A DNA stretch of 28,132 nt from positions 1-28,132 of the IMG/VR virus record IMGVR_UViG_3300035162_000936; one strand, written 5' to 3'. Shown here one piece after another: positions 1-8,396 of this stretch (position 1 is the stretch's first letter; the number at the start of each line of letters is the position of its first letter). Both the position numbers and the translations under genes were made by a program. The notes beneath the pieces were generated by a model. The model made no database searches and was not told the DNA's origin. It worked only from the letters and a program-made list of their open reading frames with translations. Source of the DNA: a virus.

Positions 1-1
1 T

Positions 2-388
2 TTATTTGATAATGATAAAGACATGGCTCTTAATTTAGGTTTCACAGGATTCCGTAGAGGTTATGATTTCTACAAGTCTGACTGGAAATACTTAAACGAT
101 CCTACTATGAGAGGTGGTCTTAATGCAGGTAAAGTCAATGGACTTTTAGTTCCAGCTGGTTCTACAACTGTATATGATCAAGTCTTAGGTAAGAACGCTA
201 AGAGACCATTCTTACATGTTCGTTACAGAGCTTCAGAAACTGAAGACAGACGTTACAAGTCTTGGATTACTGGTTCTGCTGGTGGTGCAAGAACAAGTGA
301 CTTAGATGCAATGGAAGTGAACTTCTTGAGTGAGAGAGCTGTATGTACTTTAGGTGCAAACAACTTCTTCTTATTCCAAGATGCATAG
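2..388 (+). CDS. Major capsid protein, C-terminal part (5' end outside window)
   Basis: The reading frame is open from base 2 to the TAG at 386-388. The ATG at 23 is internal, since codons LFDNDKD precede it in frame, so this is the last ~128 residues of a longer protein. The C-terminus contains TSDLDAMEVNFLSERAVCTL followed by GANNFFLF, which I recognise as the typical end of crAss-like/HK97-fold major capsid proteins (an acidic segment, then an 'LSER...GA.N' strand). The role would be formation of the icosahedral shell. Position agrees: a strong terminator follows at once, then head and neck genes. The identification rests on remembered family resemblance and gene order; the missing N-terminus prevents a check of the full fold. 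Another abundant head protein is the main alternative. Confidence 0.72.
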   Translation, partial: LFDNDKDMALNLGFTGFRRGYDFYKSDWKYLNDPTMRGGLNAGKVNGLLVPAGSTTVYDQVLGKNAKRPFLHVRYRASETEDRRYKSWITGSAGGARTSDLDAMEVNFLSERAVCTLGANNFFLFQDA

Positions 389-404
389 TAAATAGTAGTA
401 ATAT

Positions 405-440
405 TTACCCTCGTTATAATGACGAGGGTAATTATTTTTT
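405..440 (+). terminator. Rho-independent terminator after the capsid gene
   Basis: Positions 405-414 and 422-431 form a 10-bp perfect stem (TACCCTCGT / ACGAGGGTA plus one closing T-A pair). Two more inner pairs are possible around a short loop. The T-rich tract ATTTTTT at 434-440 follows. It starts 17 bases after the capsid stop codon, so it would end or attenuate the capsid transcript. Confidence 0.9.
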
Positions 441-465
441 ATAAATCAAATTAAATTATATTATA

Positions 466-1221
466 ATGGCAACAAAAAAAGTAGAGTACAAAGCAAAATC
501 CTATCGCTTAAAAGGAGGTCAATCCCCTTTATCATACATGTTATCATCTCGACATTCATCGAGATCACCTTTATTACATTTTAACGAAGAAACAGGAGTT
601 AATGAACCATTACGCTATGCGCGTAATCAAAAGTCACCTTTTGAAAATGAACAAGATGGTAATGCTATATTAGAGCCAATTGTTTTTGAAGATGGTATGT
701 TAACTGTTAGTAAAGAAAATCAAGTATTACAAAAATTTTTAAGTTTACATCCAAGTAACGGATTTGTATTTGAGGAAATAAACAAAGAACGTGATGCTGC
801 GGCTGAATTAGAACAAGTTGAATTTGAGTTAGAGGCTCAAATAGAAGCTAAAAAAATCACTAAAGACACTTCTAAATTAACACAAATATGTAGAGTGTTA
901 ATGGGTAATGCTGTAGAAAACATGACAACAGCGGAGTTAAAAAGAGATATATTAGTTTATGCTAAAAACAATCCAGAAGATTTCTTAGACACTCTTAATG
1001 ATCCAATGTTAGAGCTTATGGATGATGTGTATCAGTTTTTTAACTTATCACTTTTATCTGCAAGAAACAATGGAAAAGATGTTTATTACAATCTTCCAAA
1101 TAACAAAAAGAAAATGCTTACTATTCCTTTTGGAGAAGACCCTAATTTTATAGTTGCTTCATTTATGAAAAGCGATGATGGTTTAGAAGTTTATAAACTT
1201 CTTAAGAATAAAATAAAGTAA
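466..1221 (+). CDS. Conserved head-module protein of unknown function (251 aa)
   Basis: The start ATG lies 25 bases after the capsid terminator. The product is soluble and has no signal peptide or membrane segment. The N-terminal third is basic and Ser/Pro-rich (SSRHSSRSP near residue 30). It is followed by a segment containing LRYARNQKSPFENEQ and EPIVFEDGMLTV. Then comes a strongly helical, charged segment (about residues 104-135, likely coiled coil) and a helical C-terminal half. I have a vague memory of similar proteins beside capsid genes of marine Bacteroidota phages, but no function. Location between the capsid gene and the neck genes suggests a capsid-associated or head-completion role; this is inference only. 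It is odd in being bracketed by terminators on both sides (405-440 and 1245-1273) with no TAnnTTTG promoter between, so expression probably depends on read-through of the first terminator. Confidence 0.85.
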   Translation: MATKKVEYKAKSYRLKGGQSPLSYMLSSRHSSRSPLLHFNEETGVNEPLRYARNQKSPFENEQDGNAILEPIVFEDGMLTVSKENQVLQKFLSLHPSNGFVFEEINKERDAAAELEQVEFELEAQIEAKKITKDTSKLTQICRVLMGNAVENMTTAELKRDILVYAKNNPEDFLDTLNDPMLELMDDVYQFFNLSLLSARNNGKDVYYNLPNNKKKMLTIPFGEDPNFIVASFMKSDDGLEVYKLLKNKIK

Positions 1222-1244
1222 AACTAATAACTAACTGGAAAATT

Positions 1245-1273
1245 AGCTACCTTAAAAGGGTGGCTTTTTTTTT
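1245..1273 (+). terminator. Rho-independent terminator
   Basis: AGCTACCT and GGGTGGCT pair as an 8-bp stem including two G-T wobbles, with a short A-rich loop, followed by nine T residues (1265-1273). The T tract runs directly into the promoter motif at 1276. Confidence 0.88.
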
Positions 1274-1285
1274 GTTATCTTTGTA
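1270..1285 (+). promoter_or_regulatory. Bacteroidota-type promoter (-7 element TATCTTTG)
   Basis: TATCTTTG at 1276-1283 matches the Bacteroidota -7 consensus TAnnTTTG. It lies 33 bases before the ATG at 1317. No clear TTG -33 element is visible, because the region where it would lie is the terminator stem. The block TTTTTTTTTG-Y-TATCTTTGTA is repeated almost exactly at 1645-1665, which argues for function rather than chance. Confidence 0.78.
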
Positions 1286-1316
1286 CTTTATTAACCCATT
1301 AAAACCTTTTTATAAA

Positions 1317-1595
1317 ATGGCAAAATTTCTTAAAATCACAAATGCTCCTATTACTGGTCAATTGATTAGTCTTGACGGAGTTAAAGCAGTTGCTACGGCA
1401 ACAGCTGAAGCAGTAACAGTTACAATTGACTATGTTGATGGAACTACTACAACAGTTACAACAGCGGCTCAAGCGTATCATGATGTGTACACTTCTATAT
1501 TAGATAATATGGAAGTAGCATTAGCTACATCTTGGCAGAATCCTTATTTTGAAGTAAGTCTTCCAAAAGCTGTAACAAGTATTGTTAATGCATAA
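1317..1595 (+). CDS. Small conserved virion-region protein (92 aa), function unknown
   Basis: I place the start at the ATG at 1317 (MAKFLKI...), not at the in-frame GTG at 1260: the GTG lies inside the terminator stem and upstream of the promoter at 1276. The 92-residue product is Thr/Ala/Val-rich. It has a predicted beta-rich N-terminal half (ITGQLISLDGV, then VTVTIDYVDGTTTTV) and a short helical C-terminal half ending near TSWQNPYFEVSLP. There is no signal peptide, and Cys is absent. It has its own promoter and is closed by its own terminator at 1619-1653, so it is a single-gene transcription unit inside the structural module. That layout suits a protein needed in a high or separately set amount, such as a head decoration or minor capsid protein, but this is inference. 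Similar small proteins seem common in marine Bacteroidota phages; none known to me has a proven role. Confidence 0.85.
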   Translation: MAKFLKITNAPITGQLISLDGVKAVATATAEAVTVTIDYVDGTTTTVTTAAQAYHDVYTSILDNMEVALATSWQNPYFEVSLPKAVTSIVNA

Positions 1596-1618
1596 CAGCA
1601 TTAATTAAACAATTAAAG

Positions 1619-1653
1619 AGAGGTTCTAAAAAAAATAGGGCCTCTTTTTTTTT
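1619..1653 (+). terminator. Rho-independent terminator
   Basis: AGAGGTTCT at 1619-1627 pairs with AGGGCCTCT at 1637-1645 (9 bp, two G-T wobbles), with an A-rich loop, followed by nine T residues (1645-1653). It closes the 92-residue gene and abuts the next promoter. Confidence 0.9.
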
Positions 1654-1665
1654 GCTATCTTTGTA
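1652..1665 (+). promoter_or_regulatory. Bacteroidota-type promoter (-7 element TATCTTTG) for the tail genes
   Basis: TATCTTTG lies at 1656-1663, 15 bases before the ATG at 1679. It is the second copy of the terminator-T-tract/promoter block and differs from the copy at 1265-1285 only at the base after the G (C instead of T). It should drive the tail operon that starts with the ring-protein genes. Confidence 0.78.
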
Positions 1666-1678
1666 AAAAGAATTAATT

Positions 1679-2650
1679 ATGCCAATAAACGAAGTACGAA
1701 ATACGGTATTAGCAATAGCGAACAAAAACAACTACGGATATATTTCACCACAAGACTTTAATCTTTATTGTGCGCAAGCTCAAATGGATATGTTTGAGGA
1801 TTATTTTTACCAGTACAATACTCAGTTACTTAAAGAAAACCAAAGAGCATCTGGTACAGGATATGCTGATATTACAAAAGGATTAATAGAGGTTATTGAT
1901 AGTTTTTCAGCAACCCAAACTTTAATATCTCCTGGTATAAATTTATTTAACTTACCTTCTAATTATTATTTAATTAATAAAATTAATTATTACCCTACGG
2001 TAAGTACATCAGGAACAATAACAGCAGCAGGTGCGTTAACTTTAACAGACGCTACAGCTACTTTTACAAGTACGGTGACGGCAGGTCAACTTGTTTCATC
2101 TACGTCAACTACAAGCACTACAGCGGGCCAGACAGCTTATGTTGTTAGTGTTGATAGCAATACTCAATTAACTTTGTCTCAAAGTATATTTGGAACTGCA
2201 CAAACAATTGGAAATAGTTACACAATTGTAGCTAACACTGGTATTGTAGAAGTGGAGAGAGTCAATCAAGATAAAATATTTTATTTAAATTCTTCACCTC
2301 TTACATCTCCGTCCGCAGGATATCCTGCATACGTTTTAGGTGGTGCTACTACTACAGAATCAGGAAACACAATAAGTGTTTATCCAACTACATTAACAAC
2401 ACCAGGAACAATAATGTCTCAGTATGTTAGGTATCCTAATCCACCAAACTGGACTTATGCTACTTTATTAGCTGGAGAGCCTTTATTTGATCCTACGGCT
2501 GATGACTACCAAGACTTTGAATTACCATTATCTGATGAGCCTACTTTGATAGCAAAAATATGTCAGTATGTAGGTATTGAAATAAGAGAGGCTGATGTTT
2601 ATAATTTTGGTACTCAAGAGTTACAACAAGAACAACAAACACAAGGATAG
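1679..2650 (+). CDS. Neck/tail ring (connector) protein, crAss-like type, with beta-rich insert
   Basis: The N-terminus reads like a recurring family in Bacteroidota phages: INEVRNTVLAIANKNNYGYI, then SPQDFNLYCAQAQMDMFEDY, then an ID.F segment and a 'FNLPSNYY' strand. These proteins stack as rings between portal and tail tip in crAss-like podoviruses. About residues 107-187 form a Thr/Ser/Ala-rich insert with beta character (GALTLTDATATF, then TAYVVSVDSNTQLTLS) that interrupts the core between 'INYYP' and 'GIVEVERVNQDKIFYL'. The C-terminus is Gln-rich (QELQQEQQTQG). The gene has its own promoter 15 bases upstream, and its stop TAG directly abuts the next ATG, so it is coupled to the second ring-protein gene. 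Exact ring position cannot be told from sequence. Confidence is moderate on the family and lower on the mechanism. Confidence 0.68.
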   Translation: MPINEVRNTVLAIANKNNYGYISPQDFNLYCAQAQMDMFEDYFYQYNTQLLKENQRASGTGYADITKGLIEVIDSFSATQTLISPGINLFNLPSNYYLINKINYYPTVSTSGTITAAGALTLTDATATFTSTVTAGQLVSSTSTTSTTAGQTAYVVSVDSNTQLTLSQSIFGTAQTIGNSYTIVANTGIVEVERVNQDKIFYLNSSPLTSPSAGYPAYVLGGATTTESGNTISVYPTTLTTPGTIMSQYVRYPNPPNWTYATLLAGEPLFDPTADDYQDFELPLSDEPTLIAKICQYVGIEIREADVYNFGTQELQQEQQTQG

Positions 2651-3574
2651 ATGGCATATATAAACGACTACGCATATTACGCAAATTCAGGAACAGCGCC
2701 AACGAACGCTAATTGGGGTTCGTATCAGTATGTTTCATTGGCAGATATAGTTAACAATTTTATGTTAATGTATCAAGGAAACCACGAATTGATAAACAAC
2801 ATTGAAAGATATCAAATATTATTTCACGCAAAGAGAGGCGTTCAGGAATTAAACTATGATGCAATGAAGGAAATAAAAATTCTTCAATTAGACATCACTC
2901 AACAATTACGATTTGTATTGCCTCAAGATTATGTAAATTGGGTTAGAATTTCTCAATTTAGAAATGGAGGTTTACATCCTTTATCTGAAAATATTCAAAC
3001 AAATTGGTCTTCTGCTTATTTGCAAGACAATAGTTCTAATATTTTATTTGATCAAAACGGAAATGTTTTAAGACCACAAGATTCAGAAGTAGATTTAGCA
3101 AGAATTTTACGAGGTAATAAAAGTATATATTTAAATCAAAGTAGTGCATATAACGGATCTGAAGGATATTGCTGTGATGGTAATTGGTATTTTGATTATG
3201 CTATAGGCGCACGATTTGGTTTAAATACTGAAACTGCAAACTCAAATCCTACGTTTACTATAGATAAACAATCTGGTGTAATTAATTTTAGTAACATATC
3301 AGGTGCTGCCTCTATTGTTTTAGAGTATGTGTCAGACGGTATGAAAAACGGTGTTGACACTGAAGTGCAAGTAAATAAATTATTTGAAGAATATATTTAT
3401 GCTTATATTAAATATTCTATTTTAAATGGTAGATTAGGTGTGCAAGAGTATGTTGTAAATAGAGCAAGAAAAGATAAATCTTCTCTACTACGAAATGCAA
3501 AAATAAGACTAAGTAATATACATCCTGGAAGACTTCTAATGAATTTAAGAGGCCAGAATAAAATTATAAAATAA
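2651..3574 (+). CDS. Tail tubular/ring protein, crAss-like type (307 aa)
   Basis: The region WGSYQYVSLADIVNNFMLMY, followed by HAKRGVQELNYDAMKEIKIL and then LPQDYVNWVRIS, matches my memory of the crAss-like tail tubular (P22 gp4-like) family. There 'YISL.DI.NNF', 'FHA.RG.QEL' and 'LP.DYV....IS' are constant. A central variable part includes GYCCDGNWYFDY. The C-terminal part is helical and basic (NRARKDKSSLLRNAKIRLSN). The protein is expected in the neck below the portal, as a ring or adaptor for the tail barrel. The gene starts at the base after the previous stop and is followed, one base after its own TAA, by the muzzle gene. This gives near-continuous translation of the tail proteins. Confidence is good for the family. 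Confidence 0.75.
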   Translation: MAYINDYAYYANSGTAPTNANWGSYQYVSLADIVNNFMLMYQGNHELINNIERYQILFHAKRGVQELNYDAMKEIKILQLDITQQLRFVLPQDYVNWVRISQFRNGGLHPLSENIQTNWSSAYLQDNSSNILFDQNGNVLRPQDSEVDLARILRGNKSIYLNQSSAYNGSEGYCCDGNWYFDYAIGARFGLNTETANSNPTFTIDKQSGVINFSNISGAASIVLEYVSDGMKNGVDTEVQVNKLFEEYIYAYIKYSILNGRLGVQEYVVNRARKDKSSLLRNAKIRLSNIHPGRLLMNLRGQNKIIK

Positions 3575-3575
3575 T

Positions 3576-6500
3576 ATGCCAATAGTTACAACAAATTTTA
3601 TTGCAGGTAGAATGAATAAATCTGTGGATGAAAGACTTCTTCCTCCAGGTGAATATGTTGATGCAATGAATGTACGTTTAGGTTCTACAGAAGCTACTGA
3701 AATAGGAGCTGTAGAGAACTCAAAAGGAAATGAGCAGCTAACTACTATTCAATACAACGGAGTGGCTTTAAGCACTGCTGCTGTGTGTATAGGGGCGTAT
3801 GAAGATGGCGTTAGAGAAACTATTTACTGGTTTATTCATGACGGTTCAAATACTGAAGCTCCTGATGGAGTTGTTGATTTAGTGGTGTCATATAACACTA
3901 CTAATCAAATAGTTAATTATCATGTAATTACAGTTGGAATTTTAAATTTTGACCCTTTATTTTTAATAACAGGAATTGATTTAATTGAAGATTTATTATT
4001 TTGGACAGATGACAAAAACCCTCCGCGAACATTAAATATAAACAGAAATTACCCAGAACCAATTGCAAATGTAGATCAAATTATAGAAGAAGATATATCT
4101 GTAGTGGTAAAGCCACCTGGTTTTGAAAACATTGTAGGTGCAAATATTCCTTTACCAGCGCCAACATTAAATTTTTTAAATATTGCAGGTAATCAAAACT
4201 ATATAGAAAATAGATTTTTATGTTTTGCATATAGATATAGGTATGAAGATGGGCAGTATAGCGCAACATCTTTGTTTACCAATCCAGGTTTTGTTCCTCG
4301 TCCATTTCAATTTAGTACAAAAAACTATTGTAATGACGGAATGTTAAATCTTTACAATGGTATTGAAGTTAAATTTTCTACTGGTAGTTCAAGAGTAAAA
4401 GAAGTTGATTTATTATTTAAAGACACTAATTCAAATACATTAAATGTAATTGAAAGATTTAAAAAAGAAGATTTTGGTTGGGCTAATAATACAAGTAAAT
4501 CTTACACTTTTACTAACAATAAAATATACACTGTATTAGGTAATGATGAATTACTTAGACAGTTTGATAATGTACCACGATTAGCAAAAGCTCAAACAAT
4601 ACAAGGTAATCGCTTAATGTATGGTAACTACGTAGATGGTTATAATATTTCAAGACCAGATGCAAATGGAAACACAATTGCTGTAGACTATAACACAAGT
4701 TTAATTAATACTCTTTTAGGGTTTTCTGAATTACCATTAGGTCTTTTAAATAGTGGATTAACATACACTTTAGATCCAAATCCTGGACAAAGTGAAGTTA
4801 TTGATAATTCAAAAGTTACTCTTAATTTTTCTGCAATTGCTGACAAATTAAAAGCTAATTCTTTAATAGGGCTTACATTTAATTTTGACAGTGATAAAAG
4901 AGTTTTTTTCCCAACAGGAACTACTGCTGCTACTGCAAATATTGATTTTAAAAATCAATCTTTTAGTCTTTCTATAAATATAACATTAGATCAAGACTAT
5001 TCAAGTCCTTATGATTTTTTTAATAGCCCTTTGTTTGCAGAACGTATTGGGACTATTCTTGGCACTAATTTTCAACCTATTGCTACAGCAGATCAAGGAA
5101 ACTCATTAACAGATTTTTTTAATAATGAACTTTCTTCTCCAGCCATAGGAACGTATCCTTTTGTTAAATCTAACAGTAGTATTTCAGATGCGTCAATACA
5201 ACAAGGATTTAATATTTCAAACTTTTCTCCAGGATCAAACACATGTGATATTCAAACTATTGCAATGGCATTTCTGAGTACTGATACATCAGATCCTGCT
5301 AATCCTATAACTACTAAATTATATGAATATTTTAGATTTATATCTGTAGAGTCTGCTTTTACAACAGACTTAGATACAGGAAGTTTACATAGTGATCGTG
5401 ACTATGAAACAGGTATTGTATACAGTGACGAGTACGGAAGGTCTTCTACTGTTTTGGTTTCTGAATATAATACTGTTTATGTAGAACCTGGTAACAGTGT
5501 TACTTCAAATAGCATACAAGTTGCGGTATCGTCCAGAGCGCCATATTGGGCTGAACGATATAAATTTGTAGTCAAACCAAGTAAAGCAGGTTATGAAACT
5601 ATTTTTTGTAATTTTTATTATATTAGACCAAGTGATAATATGGTTTTCTTTAGGCTTGAAGGAGATAACGCAAATAAAGTTCAAAAAGGACAAACTCTTG
5701 CGGTAAAAGCAGATGTAAGCGGACCATTATCAAGAGTTGAAACATGTGAAATTTTAGAAATAAGTGCAGAGCCAACCAATTTTTTAGATGATGATAATGA
5801 ATTTGGCGATGGGTCTTTTCAATTAAAAGGTTTATACATGCAAATCAAAAATCAAAATTTTGATATTGTTATACCAGATGATTCTCTTATAGAATTTGGA
5901 AATGTAAAAAGAAAATCTTCTGGTAGAGGAAGTGCCAGTTGTAATATTCAACGAAAACTTGCATATAAATGTTTTACAACAGATAATGTTACTAATGTAA
6001 CCACAAATTATACTGTGCCAGGTGGTACTGTTATAAGAATAAAAGTAAGAATGTTTCGTAATGACACTTTTAATGGAAATGAATGTGAAGAAAGACTGTG
6101 GGAGTGGGAACAAGAATATATAGCAAGTAAAGATTACTCTGACATGAGAAGATGGTGGATTGGAGATAATATAAACCCAGATCTTGCACAGCCAGGAAAT
6201 GTTGTTATAGGTGATGTAGAAACTGCGGCATTATATGATAGCACTTTAGTAGCTCCAAACGGTTCAACTGGTCCATATATAGCTGCTGGTATGAGCTGTA
6301 CTCGTGACGCAGTAACTTTTCAGTGGTTACAAGATGCTGGTGTAACAGTAAATGATCCTTTATATTTAGGGGTATCTTCTGGAGTTCCAGGTTGTAATAG
6401 AGTAATAAACCCTGATAGAACATCTGACTTAGATGTTGAATTAATAGTTTTTAGAGCAAATACTTTAGTGGTATTTGAAACAGAACCAAATGATGCTAAT

Positions 6501-8384
6501 GCAGAATTGTATTACGATGCGTCTCAATCTTTTCCTGTATCGCAGCCAGATGGTTTTCATATGTCTGGTGTTAATAGTGATTTAGGAGATCAAAACCAAA
6601 CTGCTTCGCAAGATGCTGTAATAAATTTAGATTTTAGAGATTGTTTTTCTTTTGGTAATGGAGTAGAAAGTTTCAAAATAAAAGATCAATTAGCTGGAAG
6701 ATCATTTCAGTTAGGTCAAAGAACTTTAGCTGTTTCTAATCAAGACTTTAAAGAAGCTGATAGATTTGAAGGTATTACTTATAGTGGTGTTTTTAGCAGT
6801 AATAGTGGAGTAAATAATTTAAATGAATTTAATTTAGGTTTAGCAAACTTCAAAGATTGTGAAACTTCATTTGGGCCAATACAAAAAATGCATGCTCGTG
6901 AAACAGATATTTTAGTTTTACAAGAAGACAGAATTACTTATGTATTAGCAAGTAAAAACTTAATTAGTGACAGTACTGGCGGAGGTGTTATCGCTTCAGT
7001 TCCTCAAATTTTAGGAACTCAAATAGCTCGTATTGAAGAGTATGGTATTAGTTATAATCCTGAAAGTTTTGTATCTCACGGATATGACATGTTTTTTACT
7101 GATGTAAAAAGAGGTGCTGTATTAAAATTAAGAGGTACAAGTAGAAATAATGATTCTTTAGAAGTAATATCTCAACAAGGAATGCGTTCTTGGTTTAGGG
7201 ATGAATTTTATGAATCAGTTCAAACACAAAAATTAGGTGGCTTTGATCCTTACATGGATGAATATGTTTTAGCAATGAATTGCGATCAAATACCTTTACC
7301 TCCAGAAATTTCTCAGTGTGGTTATAAATTACAAAGAAATGGATTATTAGCTGGAGCATCAAATGCTATTGTTAGTGTTATAAATTATGGTGCATTAATA
7401 GGTACAGCTAATTTTAATTATAGTATTTCTTCTGGTTCAATAACAATTTCTGTATTATGGAATGGTGTTACAACAACAAGTACTACTTTAACTGGATCTG
7501 GAACATTTAGTTTTAATAAAACTTTAAATAGCCCTGCTAATGCAACAGTAACATTTACTGCGATTACAGCAGCATCTTTTGTAGTAACAGCTGACTGTGT
7601 CACTCCTACAGAAATAACAGTTGTAAAAATTGTTATGAACTCTCCAGAACAAAGTGGAGAATTTATTCATGTAGAATATCAGTGGGAAGATACTGCTAAT
7701 ATTAGTCCAGTAGATTCAGATTTAGCAGAGTTAGGTTCAAGTAATTTAGTAGCTTCAAGTTATGATGCTCAAACAGGAGTAAGATCTTTAGGAGTTTTCC
7801 CTTATGATGGTATAGATTTAACATTGCGTTCTAATAAAATAAATTTTGATACTTTTGATTGGGGTTATCCTAATGATAATTTTAAATATTTATCAAGCAA
7901 TAATTTGTATGCCAATAACCAAGCAAATATAGCGTCATTATTAGCAGCGGCTACTACAGTATCAAACGGATCTGTAACTAACCCATCAGCTGGGTTATAT
8001 CAAACAACAATAAATAATTTATCTTTACCAGTAGGTAATCAGTATTTATATTTAATATATGATTATAGATTAATTAGTTGTCAAGAGTTTTGTTATGACG
8101 CAAGTTCCTCTGCATCTGCGTGTTGTGATTGTGCATTTACGTATACATCATATTTAAGTAGTACTATGTTTTCCACACAATCAATTGTTTGTGGTCAACC
8201 ATTAAATGTAACATACTATCATTCAGGAAGTAGTACGTTGCCAGTATATGGAGATTTTGTATATTCTGCATCAGATGGAGCTGTTGGAAGTAATTTAACA
8301 ACAGGATTATATAAAATAAGTGCAACAAGTTATATAACAGTAAATCAATTTGGCTTAGTTACTGCGGTAACTACATGCCCATAA
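3576..8384 (+). CDS. Giant tail stabilisation/muzzle protein, crAss-like, with C-terminal adhesin repeat (1602 aa)
   Basis: The N-terminus has the signature NFIAGRMNKSVDERLLPPGE followed by YVDAMNVRLG, typical of the crAss-like 'stabilisation' protein that forms the barrel and muzzle of the short tail. A beta-propeller-like region includes DLLFWTDDKNPPRTLNINRN. A conserved central block (about residues 1098-1230) contains MHARETDILVLQEDRITYVL, NPESFVSHGYDMFF and GGFDPYMDEYVLAMNC. After it, residues ~1250-1350 look like an Ig-like beta insert. The last ~105 residues form a Cys-rich module with seven cysteines, including a CCDC cluster, and end in TTCP. This end resembles the C-terminus of the next gene product. 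The length exceeds that of the plain crAss-like proteins I know, because of the Ig-like and C-terminal additions. Start is the ATG one base after the upstream stop. The added C-terminal parts may be exposed and involved in host recognition (inference). Confidence 0.78.
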   Translation: MPIVTTNFIAGRMNKSVDERLLPPGEYVDAMNVRLGSTEATEIGAVENSKGNEQLTTIQYNGVALSTAAVCIGAYEDGVRETIYWFIHDGSNTEAPDGVVDLVVSYNTTNQIVNYHVITVGILNFDPLFLITGIDLIEDLLFWTDDKNPPRTLNINRNYPEPIANVDQIIEEDISVVVKPPGFENIVGANIPLPAPTLNFLNIAGNQNYIENRFLCFAYRYRYEDGQYSATSLFTNPGFVPRPFQFSTKNYCNDGMLNLYNGIEVKFSTGSSRVKEVDLLFKDTNSNTLNVIERFKKEDFGWANNTSKSYTFTNNKIYTVLGNDELLRQFDNVPRLAKAQTIQGNRLMYGNYVDGYNISRPDANGNTIAVDYNTSLINTLLGFSELPLGLLNSGLTYTLDPNPGQSEVIDNSKVTLNFSAIADKLKANSLIGLTFNFDSDKRVFFPTGTTAATANIDFKNQSFSLSINITLDQDYSSPYDFFNSPLFAERIGTILGTNFQPIATADQGNSLTDFFNNELSSPAIGTYPFVKSNSSISDASIQQGFNISNFSPGSNTCDIQTIAMAFLSTDTSDPANPITTKLYEYFRFISVESAFTTDLDTGSLHSDRDYETGIVYSDEYGRSSTVLVSEYNTVYVEPGNSVTSNSIQVAVSSRAPYWAERYKFVVKPSKAGYETIFCNFYYIRPSDNMVFFRLEGDNANKVQKGQTLAVKADVSGPLSRVETCEILEISAEPTNFLDDDNEFGDGSFQLKGLYMQIKNQNFDIVIPDDSLIEFGNVKRKSSGRGSASCNIQRKLAYKCFTTDNVTNVTTNYTVPGGTVIRIKVRMFRNDTFNGNECEERLWEWEQEYIASKDYSDMRRWWIGDNINPDLAQPGNVVIGDVETAALYDSTLVAPNGSTGPYIAAGMSCTRDAVTFQWLQDAGVTVNDPLYLGVSSGVPGCNRVINPDRTSDLDVELIVFRANTLVVFETEPNDANAELYYDASQSFPVSQPDGFHMSGVNSDLGDQNQTASQDAVINLDFRDCFSFGNGVESFKIKDQLAGRSFQLGQRTLAVSNQDFKEADRFEGITYSGVFSSNSGVNNLNEFNLGLANFKDCETSFGPIQKMHARETDILVLQEDRITYVLASKNLISDSTGGGVIASVPQILGTQIARIEEYGISYNPESFVSHGYDMFFTDVKRGAVLKLRGTSRNNDSLEVISQQGMRSWFRDEFYESVQTQKLGGFDPYMDEYVLAMNCDQIPLPPEISQCGYKLQRNGLLAGASNAIVSVINYGALIGTANFNYSISSGSITISVLWNGVTTTSTTLTGSGTFSFNKTLNSPANATVTFTAITAASFVVTADCVTPTEITVVKIVMNSPEQSGEFIHVEYQWEDTANISPVDSDLAELGSSNLVASSYDAQTGVRSLGVFPYDGIDLTLRSNKINFDTFDWGYPNDNFKYLSSNNLYANNQANIASLLAAATTVSNGSVTNPSAGLYQTTINNLSLPVGNQYLYLIYDYRLISCQEFCYDASSSASACCDCAFTYTSYLSSTMFSTQSIVCGQPLNVTYYHSGSSTLPVYGDFVYSASDGAVGSNLTTGLYKISATSYITVNQFGLVTAVTTCP
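8128..8381 (+). repeat. Coding repeat, copy in muzzle C-terminus (shared with 9630-9917)
   Basis: This protein-level repeat reads CG....(V)TYYHSGSSTLPVYGDFVYS and ends with FGLVTAVTTCP. The partner copy in the next gene reads CG....TLLYHNGTGTLPQVGDTIYS and ends ASGVVQTTYNCP. Shared are CG, YH.G..TLP..GD..YS and the terminal G.V...T..CP. A weaker third copy lies at about 9179-9417 in the next gene (TPNVGNWVFSDANGSTYL then NGVVVSSAAC). Confidence 0.65.
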
Positions 8385-8396
8385 ATAAATTAATAA

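Noticed and set aside
1260-1316. In-frame GTG start 19 codons upstream of the 92-residue gene
   Set aside because: It lies within the terminator stem and upstream of the -7 promoter element; the ATG at 1317 is the better start.
8169-8177. DnaA-box-like TTTTCCACA (and TTATCCATA at 10742)
   Set aside because: These are isolated hits within coding sequence, with no cluster; expected by chance in AT-rich DNA.
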